Shown here piece after piece: positions 10,106 through 20,266 of a DNA stretch of 45,408 nt. Every line of letters begins with the position of its first letter. Position 1 is the first letter of the stretch. A program made the position numbers and the translations under genes. The stretch is from Corallochytrium limacisporum (lineage: Eukaryota; Opisthokonta). The notes beneath the pieces were generated by a model. It saw only the letters and a program-made list of their open reading frames with translations. It was not told where the DNA came from and ran no database searches. The DNA lies in assembly GCA_002811645.1 (NCBI GenBank), contig PDIP01000005.1:10127-55534 (forward strand), read 5' to 3'.

Positions 10106-10652
10106 ACTTTACGAGTTTGTGTCATTACCCACGTGTCATTCGTGATGTGGATTCCCTCGTGCCCGGATCATGGCTTCGTAGTATATTTTGATCTTGTACA
10201 ACATATGCGTGACACTATCATCATGTTTAATAATCAGGAAGTCTTGTTCTTGGACATATAAGCGACCGATAGGGACGAATTCTCGGAATTTCCAAACTCT
10301 CCCAGATACCTGAGTAGCAGTGGCCAGTGGGACCCTGCCAACCGCCTGTGAGTGCCAGAGTCTCACCCCTCTCCCGCCCTTCTGAGCAAACCCGCCATAC
10401 TCATCCCCTCTCTGGCCCGGCCGCCTCCCGCCGGCCCCCCCCGGGGGGGGGGGGGTGTTTTGGAGGCTTCCCCTCTCTCCTCGGTTTGCGCATGAAGGAA
10501 AGCGATTTGGTCGCCCACGAAGGAAAGTCTCAAAGACCAAGTCGGCGCTGTTGCTTCGACACTGATGATGAAAAGATGAATATCTGTCTATTAAATATGT
10601 TTCATGGATGTGGTTTCAATAAGTATGTGTAGAATGATGATATTGCATTACT
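10106..10652. other. promoter side of Brr2 and 3' flank of the seven-transmembrane gene
   Basis: No credible gene. It contains a C8G13 tract at 10435-10455, about 330 bp upstream of the Brr2 start. The 134-codon frame at 10136-10540 (minus) runs through that tract and I treat it as chance. Confidence 0.6.
10435..10455. repeat. C8G13 tract
   Basis: Eight C are followed by thirteen G, about 330 bp upstream of the Brr2 start codon. It belongs to the same class as the tract at 3539. Confidence 0.9.
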
Positions 10653-12215
10653 CTAGTCGCGACGAATCAGTGCTTCCATACTGCCACGGGGACTGTCTTC
10701 TGCAATCAAAGACTGCAGGCTGCCACGAGGAGCGTGCATATCCTGCATGCGTACAGAGTCGACGACTGTGCGAGGTGATGAGACAGTCTGCATGGGTGTG
10801 ATGGTGCCGGTCTCGGTGTCCAAGCTGTGATGGTCTTCTGGCACGACCTTTTCTCCTTTACCTTCTGTTTTCGCCGCATCACCGTTCTCCAGGTCCGGCG
10901 TGCCAAAACTGAGAATCGGATTGCCAGTGCCGTCGCCGGGCATCTGAATGATGACCGCATCAGTAGTCTCAGTGCGCAAATTCTCGCACTCGAATTCCTG
11001 GACATCGTACTTTGTGAATCGCCGGAGCCGGAAAGTCACTACCAGCAAGCAGAGGATCACAAAGTTATAGATAATGCCAACTGTAGTGGTCCAAAACGGA
11101 ACGTACTTAATCACAGATGTGAAGAACAGGAATGCGAACTGAAAAACGACGTAAGCAACGGCAATGTTCTTCAACCGGAGAAGCACAACCTTTTTTCGGT
11201 CAATTTGTTTGTGAATGCGATCCTTGACCTCATCGGCCATGCCCACGCCCCGTGCGTACTGACGTACATTGATCTTGGTCGTATCCAGGATCGCCAATTG
11301 ATTCGTGATGCCTCGAGTAATGACAAAGAGAGCAAAGATGGATGCGGTCGCCAAGAAGAGACCCTGATAGGGTTGGAGGGAAGCCATGACATGGAAACCG
11401 GCCAGCAGAATCCCGAGACTCCATATCCATATCTGGTGTTGACGAGAGACGACGGGGTGCACAATACACCAGCCTTCTCCAATGAACATGAACATGATGG
11501 CAGTCATGGAAAAGACAAGGGACCGGGTGACAAGCATGGCTGCCCACAAGGCCATTTCCTCTTGACCGTTCTCTCCTCTCTGCATCCAGTAGAACCAAGT
11601 AATGACTAAGGAAACTTCACCCAGGATGAAGATAAACATCCACCGCCGATGTAGCTTGTTCGAGAACTGCCGGAAGTATATTCCGTTGGCAACATAGTAC
11701 ACCACCGGGACCAGGTACAAAAACATTGCGAAAAAGTACAGGACCGGAAGTCCTTTTTCATCCGAGCTGAGGTATGTGTTCACATTGTAGTTTGAAACCC
11801 GCCAGGAACACTTGTCGACAATTTCCTCTTCGCAGGACACAAAGTACATCACCCGCCAATCGGCTTCCGTTCGAGTCAGGACCGACTTTCCCTGCTCGTC
11901 CAACTGATACACCGAGCATGCCGTCGGTGCCTGAATTCCAGTCGCTAGACACCTTACATCATCAGGTTCAAGGGAGAAATAGTAGTAGCCGTACATGGGC
12001 GGTGCTTCACAATCCAAGATGGTAATTGCCTGCTCCCCGCCGTTTGGGCAGTCCATGTCAATTGTAGACGTGCCATCTCTCACAAAACCGAAAGCCTTGT
12101 CCCAAACCCTCTTCGGCTGCCCGACGCTAAACGCAGAGTTTCCAGTGTGTACATACGCAGACACAGTCTGCAGGAGTAGAAAGACTAAAGTAGTGCCAAA
12201 AATTAATCCCTTCAT
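10653..12215 (-). CDS. seven-transmembrane protein, GOST/GPR180-TMEM145-like
   Basis: A 520-residue protein. Residues 1-20 are a signal peptide (FLLLQTVSA before the likely cleavage). A luminal domain with several cysteines (C56, C69, C89, C100, C128, C136) fills about 21-150. Seven hydrophobic helices follow at about 155-179, 192-210, 222-247, 261-280, 283-301, 348-369 and 373-396. The C-terminal tail of about 120 residues is Ser/Asp-rich and cytosolic, with a repeated PRGS motif near the end. Signal peptide, luminal beta domain and 7TM block are the GOST architecture of GPR107/108, GPR180, TMEM87 and TMEM145. The GEGW segment at the end of helix 3 recalls the KGW of the GPR180/TMEM145 branch. 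Family knowledge: GOST proteins act in Golgi and secretory trafficking or signalling. The subfamily is uncertain. Confidence 0.75.
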   Translation of the reverse strand: MKGLIFGTTLVFLLLQTVSAYVHTGNSAFSVGQPKRVWDKAFGFVRDGTSTIDMDCPNGGEQAITILDCEAPPMYGYYYFSLEPDDVRCLATGIQAPTACSVYQLDEQGKSVLTRTEADWRVMYFVSCEEEIVDKCSWRVSNYNVNTYLSSDEKGLPVLYFFAMFLYLVPVVYYVANGIYFRQFSNKLHRRWMFIFILGEVSLVITWFYWMQRGENGQEEMALWAAMLVTRSLVFSMTAIMFMFIGEGWCIVHPVVSRQHQIWIWSLGILLAGFHVMASLQPYQGLFLATASIFALFVITRGITNQLAILDTTKINVRQYARGVGMADEVKDRIHKQIDRKKVVLLRLKNIAVAYVVFQFAFLFFTSVIKYVPFWTTTVGIIYNFVILCLLVVTFRLRRFTKYDVQEFECENLRTETTDAVIIQMPGDGTGNPILSFGTPDLENGDAAKTEGKGEKVVPEDHHSLDTETGTITPMQTVSSPRTVVDSVRMQDMHAPRGSLQSLIAEDSPRGSMEALIRRD

Positions 12216-12890
12216 TGCACTTAAGTTCTCTGAGCTACACCTCCTTTCTCTATGATATGTTGCAGAATGTATTGGAAGTCAACCCTACAGTCTACCAATG
12301 AGTCCCTATCAAAGCAACATGTTGTTGAGTCTCTGCTCGAAATATATAGAACTGAGATTTTGGAGCGATTCGTGTTACACAGAAAGACGGTGCCCAGTGG
12401 AGCACACCATAGTGTGTCTCAGATTTCTTATACCTACCACAGACTCGTGAGGTATAGATCCCATTATCACCCAAGTCCAACATGCTATCGTGTGACGTGA
12501 AACCTTGAAGTATATACGCCTATTCGCACGTGTACAATCACCTCGCAGAGACCAACATCCCGAAGTCTTACTGCACAGTGTGTCCAAAGCAACCCGGAAA
12601 CCCAAACCCGGATACACTTGCAACCGCAGCGACCAAAAGACCTCGCGGATGGGAACCCGGGAACACGTCCGCAAGGGAGCCCTTGACTCGTTAAGGGAAT
12701 GGGGACGTCCCCCTCTTTCCCCCTCTCGATCTCCCGCAGTCCGTCTTTGTACTGCTGGTGCCGCCATTTCTTTCACCAACACCAACTTCCCCAGATCCAC
12801 CCTTCCCTTGGGAACGCCAAATTAGAGCAACGGGCATCAGAATCCCAGTCGAATATGTACTAAAGGTCTTCCTGTCGCAATCCCACTCAC

Positions 12891-13034
12891 CTGTAGCGCA
12901 ACATTCGCCCCAACATCATCAACTTTTGCGTGCGCCGGTGTTCCGTTGGAGGGAGGGGGGCAACTGCCATCAGCGAAAATTGAGACCGGTAGAGTACGGT
13001 AGTCCCAGTATGGAGACATCTTTTCTCTCGCCAT
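12891..13034 (-). CDS. candidate first exon of an unrecognised spliced gene
   Basis: Forty-eight open codons from an ATG end exactly at CAG before GTGAGT, a near-ideal 5' splice site. The only frame open from an ATG is the one that reaches the site in phase 0. The peptide resembles no family I know. I found no convincing downstream exon, so this may be chance or part of a noncoding transcript. Confidence 0.2.
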
Positions 13035-14376
13035 CGAGTTCTGAGCATGTCTTCAGTAGATATTCTTCAAATCAAATTTCAAAACTTAGCAGGAAATTCC
13101 TTCCGCAAGGACCATACTTTATGTATCTGTTCATTCGGTCCCATCTTTACACATTTCAGATCTCCTATCCTGGCCAAAATCCGTTTATCCCTTCTAAATC
13201 TGTCGAACACGTCTTCTCACACGCACATTCCGCAGGGGGCCCGATGCAGCCTATTTTCTATTGATAGCAGCACGCTTTGCTCCGCATCTCCTCTGTCCTG
13301 CTACTCTTCTCAGTTTTCACATTTTTCCTTGGTTTTTTTTCCGGTTTCTTTCGTTTTTTTGTCGCTTTTTTTGGGCATTCCTCGCAAGCTTGGAAAATGA
13401 AAATGGAGACTCACGCACGGGTTTTTTACTTACCACTTTGAAACGACAGGGCACAACGTAGCCATGGGTGTGTGAGAGAGAGTGAGAGAGGGAGGAAAAG
13501 GGAATGGGAGAAGGAGGAAGAAAGGAGAGAGGACGGGAAGAGACACAAACACACGCACACTCACACAGAGACAGACACACACAGACACACTGGGATACTC
13601 CGTGGGCGGACTCGGCACCTCCGTGAACAGCCACTGTACAATGATGGCGTGCTGCCAATGCACGGCGAGCGGCACTAAGACGTCAGTGTCATGTTGTCAA
13701 ATATCACGACGCCCGGGTACACTGATGCCAATTTTTTTCGTCTGGAAACCTAGGAACAAAACATATGAGGCAATGGACAAGTGACGCGAAATCGGTTTCA
13801 GTTTCTGCCGGCCGCCGCGCTCGGAAGTCGGCAATCCCGCTGTGGTTTGGTTCAGCTGCTGGTGGATTCGTCTCGCCACGGGGGGATGTTGCTTCTCGCT
13901 CTTACCCTAATTTTTTTTTCCCTCAGTTTCCTTTTTCCCATACCCCTTCCGGTGGCCCCGAAGAGCTGGGTGCTTTTTCCTCTCCCTCCCTTTTCTTCTC
14001 CTTCGGAAGTATAGTTTTTTTTGTCCAAATGGAATTGCTTTCCCCAAGGGGGGGGACTTGAGCGGGTTATTTTTCTATTTGTTTCGGTGTGTCCCCCATT
14101 ACTTTTCCCCCACTTTCTCCATTGGGCCGGAGCCCATCCCGGAAAGCGAGGACCAGAGGGATCGGTCGCCAGTCCCAACCATTTTAAGATACGGTGGAAA
14201 AAGAACGGGGGGCAGTAAGACTCGGGGAGGGGGGAGGGCGGGACTCCTTTAGGGCAAGGGCACCGTATAAAATGGGCACATAAGCGGGTCCGCCCGCCCC
14301 GTTACTGGCCGCCGGTTCTAACCCAAACCTTCTTTTGGCTTGCTTGGTCATTTCCTTGTTGTCTTACGGGGTTCTC

Positions 14377-14402
14377 AAAAAAAAAAAAAACAAAAAAAAA
14401 AA
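14377..14402. repeat. interrupted poly-A tract
   Basis: Fourteen A, one C, then eleven A. It lies in the 3' flank of the mL50-like gene. No retroposed gene is visible immediately 5' of it. Confidence 0.85.
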
Positions 14403-14579
14403 TGAAGGACCCAACCCAGAGCAGAGCGCGCGCGAGTTGCGAAAGCCTGGCTCCCGTCCGACCACCGCCCCGGTTCTCCGCTCCGCGGTACATTTTGTTC
14501 GTTGGTGGGGAGGGTGCGGGCCTGTTTTAAGGGGTTTCCGCTGACCGTTGCACATTTATTTTTGGGTGTTCTCCTCCAG

Positions 14580-14598
14580 CCCCCCGGGGGAGGGGGGG
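14580..14598. repeat. C6G5AG7 tract
   Basis: Six C, five G, one A and seven G. It lies about 350 bp beyond the 3' end of the mL50-like gene and belongs to the same class as the other C-then-G tracts. Confidence 0.85.
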
Positions 14599-14950
14599 AA
14601 TCGTCGGCGAAGCTCTGGCCAAATAAAGGGACTCCCGCTCGCAGCAGCAAACACCACCGACCCTCGGGGTTAGGGGGACTTCTGCTCTTCACTGCCAGAG
14701 AGCGTGGATGCCCCGTGGTCGTGTGGTAATCAACTGGTGGTGCTCCTGATCTGAAGGACAGTGAAGAGCATATGTGTCCGAGCCAGAGCGTAATGATGAT
14801 GCGATCTATCTCTTTACTAAGGACTATGGATACATGGTATATATGCAATATGAAGAAGATGTGGGACGGAAATTTGATGGGCCATGACTAGATAGGCCAT
14901 ACCGACGATGGCCGTGACCGTGTTGACTGATGATGAGGAATGTGTGCTTC

Positions 14951-15889
14951 TCAGGGGAGATTCTTGATCTGCACCACAGAGCGTTGGCGTCCCATTTTCC
15001 AGGCAATGTTCCGTTCGTCGGTCTTCTTTACCAATGCTTGCCTCAATGGACGAGGTCGGCCCAGATAGAAACTCTTGAGGTCACCGATGGTCTTCATATC
15101 ACTGATTGCATTGTTTGGAATGCTGCGCATGAACTCTAAGGACAGAGCATCCATCACCTTGAAACGCATGGCAAGATCGTCCAGGCTGGTGTTGTCATCA
15201 ACCGACTCCATGCCGAGTTCCCGAGCAGCGATGGTATGAAATACTTCCCTCGCGTTCTTTAATTGTGGCGGCGAGTAACTATACTCTGCCTGCTCAAGGC
15301 GGTGGTTCTGTTTCTTCACCCGGACCCAACGGGGTTGCACTTCGTATTTGCTGTCCATCTTCCCGAGCGGGAAGAGTTTTCCAGGTGCCACGTGGTATTG
15401 AGCTCCTTGCTTGAAGGGCTCGCCGGAAACGGGAGGTGGATAGACAGGCTGCAATCTTGCAGTACTGCTGGTAAAATCGATTCCCTTTTCCCATTCCTCA
15501 AGAGGAATCTTATGACCCATGTATTGTCTCTTGATTTTGCGTAGCATGGCCTTGTATTGCTTCTTCTCCTCTCGCTTATCGAAGTGATAGACCAGAGCCT
15601 CCGCACCTCTCTGTCGTTCGTCTACTGAAAGCAGGGGGTCAATTTTACTACCAACCACGACGTCTGCATAGGGATCTGTGGGTGTGGCGCTGGATGGCTT
15701 GGCCTCGCCCTTCACTTCGCCAAACTGTGGTGCGCTGGCATCAGGCTCGGCCTTCTTTAAGCCCGGGATCACAGACCGTACCTTATCAACTAACCCCCCA
15801 AAGAAGCCACCGCTAGCATAGGCGCGCGTTCCTGCCTGCACATGGGCTGTGCTAAGCAACCGCGCACTCTGGTAAACTCTCAATGACAT
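14951..15889 (-). CDS. mitochondrial ribosomal protein, mL50-like
   Basis: A 312-residue protein. The first 28 or so residues are rich in Arg, Ser and Ala without acidic residues (RVYQSARLL, GTRAYASGG), as in a mitochondrial targeting peptide. The middle is highly basic (KIKRQYMGHK) with Pro-rich stretches. The C-terminal part, from about 232, has a helical pattern (DDLAMRFKVMDAL, then DLKSFY at about 273-278) that resembles the acyl-carrier-like fold of mitochondrial large-subunit protein mL50, fungal MRPL13. The likeness is by eye and weak. Mitochondrial location is the firmer inference; the ribosomal role is less sure. It diverges from the dynein light chain gene across a 1.08 kb spacer. 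Confidence 0.5.
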   Translation of the reverse strand: MSLRVYQSARLLSTAHVQAGTRAYASGGFFGGLVDKVRSVIPGLKKAEPDASAPQFGEVKGEAKPSSATPTDPYADVVVGSKIDPLLSVDERQRGAEALVYHFDKREEKKQYKAMLRKIKRQYMGHKIPLEEWEKGIDFTSSTARLQPVYPPPVSGEPFKQGAQYHVAPGKLFPLGKMDSKYEVQPRWVRVKKQNHRLEQAEYSYSPPQLKNAREVFHTIAARELGMESVDDNTSLDDLAMRFKVMDALSLEFMRSIPNNAISDMKTIGDLKSFYLGRPRPLRQALVKKTDERNIAWKMGRQRSVVQIKNLP

Positions 15890-16124
15890 GTTTATGATCC
15901 GTTCACCATTCTTTAAATTCCCATATTCTCACCTGCTGTACACAAAATTACCGCTACACCGAAGCTTGCGCTTAAGTATGATGAAAACCACCAATGCATC
16001 CTGAAGTACCCACTAAACCCTCGCATTTGGCAGTGAATCAGGTCAGACCAGTGGGAATAGACCTTGATTACGACTGTTCGATTGTGTATTGACGTATCCT
16101 GCAAGAATCTCCCCTCCTTCCCTT

Positions 16125-16136
16125 GGGGGGGGGGGG
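16125..16136. repeat. G12 run
   Basis: Twelve G preceded by CCCTT. It lies about 236 bp upstream of the mL50-like start codon and may be a degenerate member of the C-then-G tract class. Confidence 0.8.
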
Positions 16137-16883
16137 CTGTCATGTGCTCCCTCGCTCCGACCGACCAAGTGGCTGAGGAGAACTCCGATTTACAATATTT
16201 AATCAAATTAATCATACAATCTGCAACGGAAGGCGCGAAAAAGGGGCACAGTGGCTTGCCCGCTTCATACTTTCATTATGGAGCGCGTGGAGCAACTGCG
16301 ATATTTCAGTAGTGTTAGTATGAAACTGTGCAAACCAGGCGCCAAATGTGATCAATATTTTGTTCGGGCACTCAACGTTTGACCAGTTTTCCCGGGACTT
16401 CGAAAGAATTGGTTCCCGGTTGCGGGGCGGTAGAAAAAAAAAGGTCGAAAAAGAATTGGCCCTATCTTAACTTTATGGCTAATACTTTTAAACTGAACAT
16501 AGATACCTCCACTTTTTTTTTCTCCCAACATTTCCCTCTTTTTTTTACCCACCAGATTCTTTTTATCGGCTGCCTACCGCAAGCAATGCGGAAAAAACAA
16601 CAAAAAAAAATTGACTAAGGCGCCAGGAGCGCAGTTCATTCAACATGCGGAGAGTGAGGCCTATTTTTTTTTTCGACCGAGAAGGCCAGATAGGGGCGCC
16701 ACATAGTCAAATTACTGGCGTCTTGTGACAGCGCAGGAATCAAGCCAAGCTGCCAGCTCATTGTCGGGATGTGCATTATTTGTTGTAACCGCCATGGATC
16801 CCGTCTTCGCAACGGGGATACAAACAGTTAGCACAGCCGTCGACCGCACACAAGGGCAATCTCAGCTATTTCGTGTACTTGAG

Positions 16884-16959
16884 GTACATGATCATATCGG
16901 ATGTCCCGAGATCTTAATCGTCGGATCATTCTTGTGACTAGTTTGTTTCATCATTACAG
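16884..16959 (+). other. probable 76-nt intron in the 5' UTR of the dynein light chain gene
   Basis: GAG precedes GTACAT at 16884. The 3' site is a T-rich stretch ending TCATTACAG at 16959, nine bases before the ATG. A TGACTAG sequence about 25 bases upstream could be the branch site. The position next to an almost certain start codon makes the acceptor persuasive; the donor is the best match at a plausible distance. Confidence 0.5.
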
Positions 16960-16968
16960 ATCGCAACC

Positions 16969-17238
16969 ATGTCGGAACGTAAGGCTGTGATTAAGTCCGC
17001 TGACATGCCTGAGGATGTGCAGCAGGATGCCATTGATTGCGCCACCCAGGCTATGGAGAAGTACAACATCGAGAAGGATATTGCTGCCTACATCAAGAAG
17101 GAATTCGACAAGAAGTACAATCCCACTTGGCACTGTGTTGTTGGCCGCAACTTCGGCTCTTACGTGACCCATGAGACGAAACACTTCATCTACTTCTACC
17201 TGGGTCAGGTTGCCATCTTGCTCTTTAAGTCTGGATAG
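16969..17238 (+). CDS. DYNLL1: dynein light chain LC8 type
   Basis: An 89-residue protein, the same length as animal DYNLL1/2. Almost every position matches the LC8 family, including the central [13 protein letters not shown] segment, [13 protein letters not shown] and the terminal [12 protein letters not shown]. Family knowledge: LC8 forms a homodimer that binds short linear motifs in dynein intermediate chain and many other partners, and it stabilises their dimers. It is a subunit of cytoplasmic and axonemal dynein. The start follows a splice acceptor by nine bases and matches the family N-terminus. The coding region has no intron. The gene converges on the bZIP gene, with 560 bp between them. 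Confidence 0.98.
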   Translation: MSERKAVIKSADMPEDVQQDAIDCATQAMEKYNIEKDIAAYIKKEFDKKYNPTWHCVVGRNFGSYVTHETKHFIYFYLGQVAILLFKSG

Positions 17239-17798
17239 GCGCTATTGGGACCGAGAATGAGTGATCACGGCCGTCCTCCACAATCGTTGGTAAATAGTCC
17301 TAGTGAATTTGGCAGCATCTTGAGGGACCTCTGAGTTCTCTGGTTGCCTTGCTAGTCTAGGGACAGTACACATTTAGAGTGTAACTATCGTGATATAATA
17401 AACAGTCCATTGTAGATTTGAGCACGCATCTTTATGATTTATTTAGCCCCAATCATTATCCTTGTCCAAGGCGACTGCGCACGTAGCTAGGAACGGCTTC
17501 GTTGACACCGCCCTAGCCTGGTCCGGCAACTATCTCATACTCTCAAAAAGATGCGCTCAACTTTGTACGCCCTTTAGTATGCGGCCAATGTCATTGCCAT
17601 GTGTAATGACACGCACACTGCGGAAAAAGCAACTCGATTTCACATCCTTTCGGAAGTTGTTTTTTTTAGCAATCTGTACTGTGTTTATATTTGTTGATGG
17701 CCGGTGTGACATTCTACTCATGCTGCCAGCAGCTAGACCTCAACCATGCCTATGGATATGTAAAAAGTTTTTGAAGTGGGTTTGAAGTTCTTGATACC
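17239..17798. other. 3' spacer between dynein light chain and bZIP genes
   Basis: It contains the 3' UTRs of two convergent genes. The 107-codon frame at 17462-17785 starts at TTG rather than ATG, resembles nothing, and is rejected. Confidence 0.6.
17397..17402 (+). terminator. polyadenylation signal of the dynein light chain gene
   Basis: AATAAA lies about 160 bp after the stop codon of the LC8 gene. Confidence 0.6.
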
Positions 17799-18479
17799 TT
17801 AAAGTCCAAACATGTTAAACTCATTGCCGTTGGGCATCATGTTTTCAAAGCTACCGCTGGCACTGTTGGGAGTCAGAATGTTGTCTAACTGACGAGGACC
17901 AGCAGCACCGGCAGTACCAAAGAAGTCCAAACCAAGCTGTTCTTCGTTCAGACCAAAGGTTTGCTCCTTTGGCGCAGGAGGCGTGGTTGTAGCTGTGGGA
18001 GGAGTTGCCGTTGCGGTCGAGGAGTGGAGTCCCAGCACATCAGGACGGCGCATCTTGCCATGTGTCATAAGCAGACGCTTCATGTAGGCTACTTCTGCCT
18101 CCAACATCTTTACACGATTCTGGAGAATCTCACACTCTTCGGTCTTTGCTTGGGCAATCTCTTCCAGAACGTGAAGCTCCTGCTTCTTCTTAGCCCGGAA
18201 GCGGGCACTGGCAAGACAATTACGGCGGCGCTTCTCTTCCTCGTCAACCTTAACGACAGTGCGCTTGCGTTTCCGATCCGAAGATTTGGGGGCGGCAGGA
18301 GAGCCAGGCTTAGAGGATTTGGGACTCGTGGCCTTGGGGCTGCCGGTCTTCTTGACCACGGAGCCCACCTGCTTGCTTTCAGAATCAGACGGCATCTGAG
18401 TGCTTTCGACTGAACCAGGGTCCAAATTCAAAGCAGTGAAATAGTCTTCACTTTCAAGCCCAATCAATGGAAGATCCAT
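17799..18479 (-). CDS. bZIP transcription factor, Cys3/MetR-like basic region
   Basis: A 226-residue protein. The basic region lies at about 82-99, with N87 and R95 at the canonical N-x7-R spacing (RRRNCLASARFRAKKK). A leucine zipper of about four heptads follows at about 104-137. The NxxASARFRxKKK pattern is the one known from fungal Cys-3/MetR sulphur regulators and relatives; ATF/CREB and C/EBP basic regions differ. The N-terminal acidic segment (residues 8-36) may activate transcription, and a Ser/Pro/Lys stretch (40-70) looks like a phosphorylated linker and nuclear localisation signal. The C-terminal part is Thr/Pro-rich and then Asn/Gly-rich. DNA binding as a dimer follows from the fold; a role in sulphur metabolism is only a suggestion. 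Confidence 0.9.
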   Translation of the reverse strand: MDLPLIGLESEDYFTALNLDPGSVESTQMPSDSESKQVGSVVKKTGSPKATSPKSSKPGSPAAPKSSDRKRKRTVVKVDEEEKRRRNCLASARFRAKKKQELHVLEEIAQAKTEECEILQNRVKMLEAEVAYMKRLLMTHGKMRRPDVLGLHSSTATATPPTATTTPPAPKEQTFGLNEEQLGLDFFGTAGAAGPRQLDNILTPNSASGSFENMMPNGNEFNMFGL

Positions 18480-20266
18480 TTTCTTTCTAAAATGGATATG
18501 TGGCCCGACGCGACAAACACTCTACGGGGAAAGGTCGCTGTTTTGTGGAAGTTTGTTCTTAACCATGCATATGATGAGGATTGCGAATGTTCTAGTAGGT
18601 GAAGAGCACGGTGCACTAATTTGTTGGTAAACAGATATGTACCATCTAATCACTTTAGCCACGAACTTGGACACACTAGATGCACCCAGGAATATCGTAG
18701 TCGTCCCCAAAATTTCCAGTCACGGCGCTGCTTCGTTACAGTTGTCGGATGAAGCAAGTGTACCAAAGCCTAGGGACCCCAATAGATTACGTCCCCACCG
18801 AAAAACACGCCTCACTCTTCCTGAGGGGGAACTGACCGAAGCCTGTGTCAGTTTCCACAGTATTGGCAGCAGTGCGCTAAAAATATAAACTAACAGCAGG
18901 AGTCCACCATCAACTTTCGACCGAAACCCCTAAGCTCAGACGAAATCTGCGCTCGCTGTTGAAAACACACGTCCACAAACGACATATAGACCCAGCTGGT
19001 TTTCTCGGACCAGGACGGCACTCCTTCGGGGTTTGAGTATGCCTACCGAACATGTGCTTTTTTTTTTGGAGTGGTAGACCGTTTTCGTACGCCGCGGACT
19101 TTCTAGGAATCCATTTTTAAAGCGGTTCACTCTCCCTCCCCCTCCCTCCCCCGCCAAGGCACCGTTTGCTCCCTTGTGCTTTGTTTGTTGCAAGTAGTGC
19201 AACTTATTCAGTATTGTATGGTAGAAATGCCTGCTGACTCTTACGCTTACGGTCGACCTACGGAACATCTCGACCGGTCTTCTCTGTTCCTTCTTCGTCA
19301 ACATTGGGATAGGTGATTCCACAACCACGTTGGACATTTTCATACTCATAGTTAGAGATGTGAACTTCCCTTTGCCCTTCTTGGTCAGATTATCTTCTGC
19401 TTTCCGCTGACACTGGCGAAAAAAACAGAACACTTGTTTGCGAGACGTGGACACTCACGACTGAGAAATCACTTCGCACAAGTTTGTTGGGGCCCTCCCC
19501 GCCTCTCCTTCTCTTTCCCCATTGCTGGGCACTTCGGAATGTTCCATGTATCAGTTTGTTCTATGTCATGCCTATGCCATCCATTAAGAATAGAGCGTTT
19601 CAGCTGTCCAGACCCTTTCCCCCTCCCTCTTCCGTTCCCTTTTCCTTGGCCCCCCGGGGGGGGGGGGGGGGGGGAGGACTCGATTTTCCCTCACCAGCTC
19701 CAGAAATTCATGAATAGCAAGTATCCGATCCAACTGCTGTCCTAGTGTAACTATTTTAGTATACGAAACATGTCACCATTCATACTCCACTTCTGAATTT
19801 CCCTATTCGTCTATAACCCAGGGATCGGACGCACCCTCTTTTTTTCGTCGTCTCGAGCAGTAAGAATTGTCTGACCATGAGCATGACACAGGGAAGCATC
19901 AATGCTTGGTGTCGCCACGCATTTCTATGGAGGACTAATGGAATTGCGGACTAGTAGAAAATGCGGTCTACGAACCAACACCAGAGAGCCATCGCATCGC
20001 GCTCCTGACGAGACTCAGGAATTGATTGCCAACACATCATTGGCCATAGGGATTGATCCAGCATTTCGGTATTGAAACCATAGGACAGAGCGGGGAAGGT
20101 TGGATACAAAAATTGGTAGCTGCATGCCAAGCGAGCACACGGAGCGGGTCTTCACCTTGCTTGCGTCCCTGGTCAGTATCCCGTGCACACCGAACCACTC
20201 CACGAAAATTCACGTACATTTGGTATTAACTGTACAGTATTGTGACAGTGGACGACGTTCCATGGG
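18480..20266. other. 1.8 kb spacer upstream of the bZIP gene, no clear gene
   Basis: The region contains the bZIP promoter side and a C6G19 tract (19650-19674). The 172-codon minus-strand frame at 18936-19454 starts at GTG and has a low-complexity Gly run. It resembles no family and I do not call it. Confidence 0.5.
19650..19674. repeat. C6G19 tract
   Basis: Six C are followed by nineteen G, then AGGACTCG. This is the longest G arm of the set. Confidence 0.9.

Larger units (their letters stand above)
12216..14950. other. 2.7 kb spacer, possible unrecognised spliced gene(s)
   Basis: No long credible ORF. Two ATG-initiated minus-strand segments end in strong 5' splice sites. One is 13465-13434, ten codons then GTAAGT, preceded by a CT-rich leader. 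The other is 13034-12891, 48 codons starting MAREKMSPYW and ending at CAG followed by GTGAGT. I could not join either into a complete gene. The rest is T- and C-rich or GC-rich simple sequence, an interrupted A tract (14377-14402), a C6G5AG7 tract (14580-14598) and GA/CA-rich sequence at about 13470-13590. Confidence 0.4.
15890..16968. other. divergent promoter region, with a 5'-UTR intron of the dynein light chain gene
   Basis: The spacer lies between two divergent genes. It holds a G12 run (16125-16136, about 236 bp upstream of the mL50-like start), several poly-T/poly-A stretches at 16430-16670, and the probable 5'-UTR intron at 16884-16959. No other gene is visible. Confidence 0.6.

Noticed and set aside
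10827-11609. A 260-codon plus-strand frame opposite the seven-transmembrane gene
   Set aside because: It is antisense to a well-supported coding region and has no recognisable features. The frame at 1320-2204 opposite the DGAT2-like gene is rejected for the same reason.
18936-19454. A 172-codon minus-strand frame
   Set aside because: It starts at GTG, contains a low-complexity Gly stretch and resembles no protein family.
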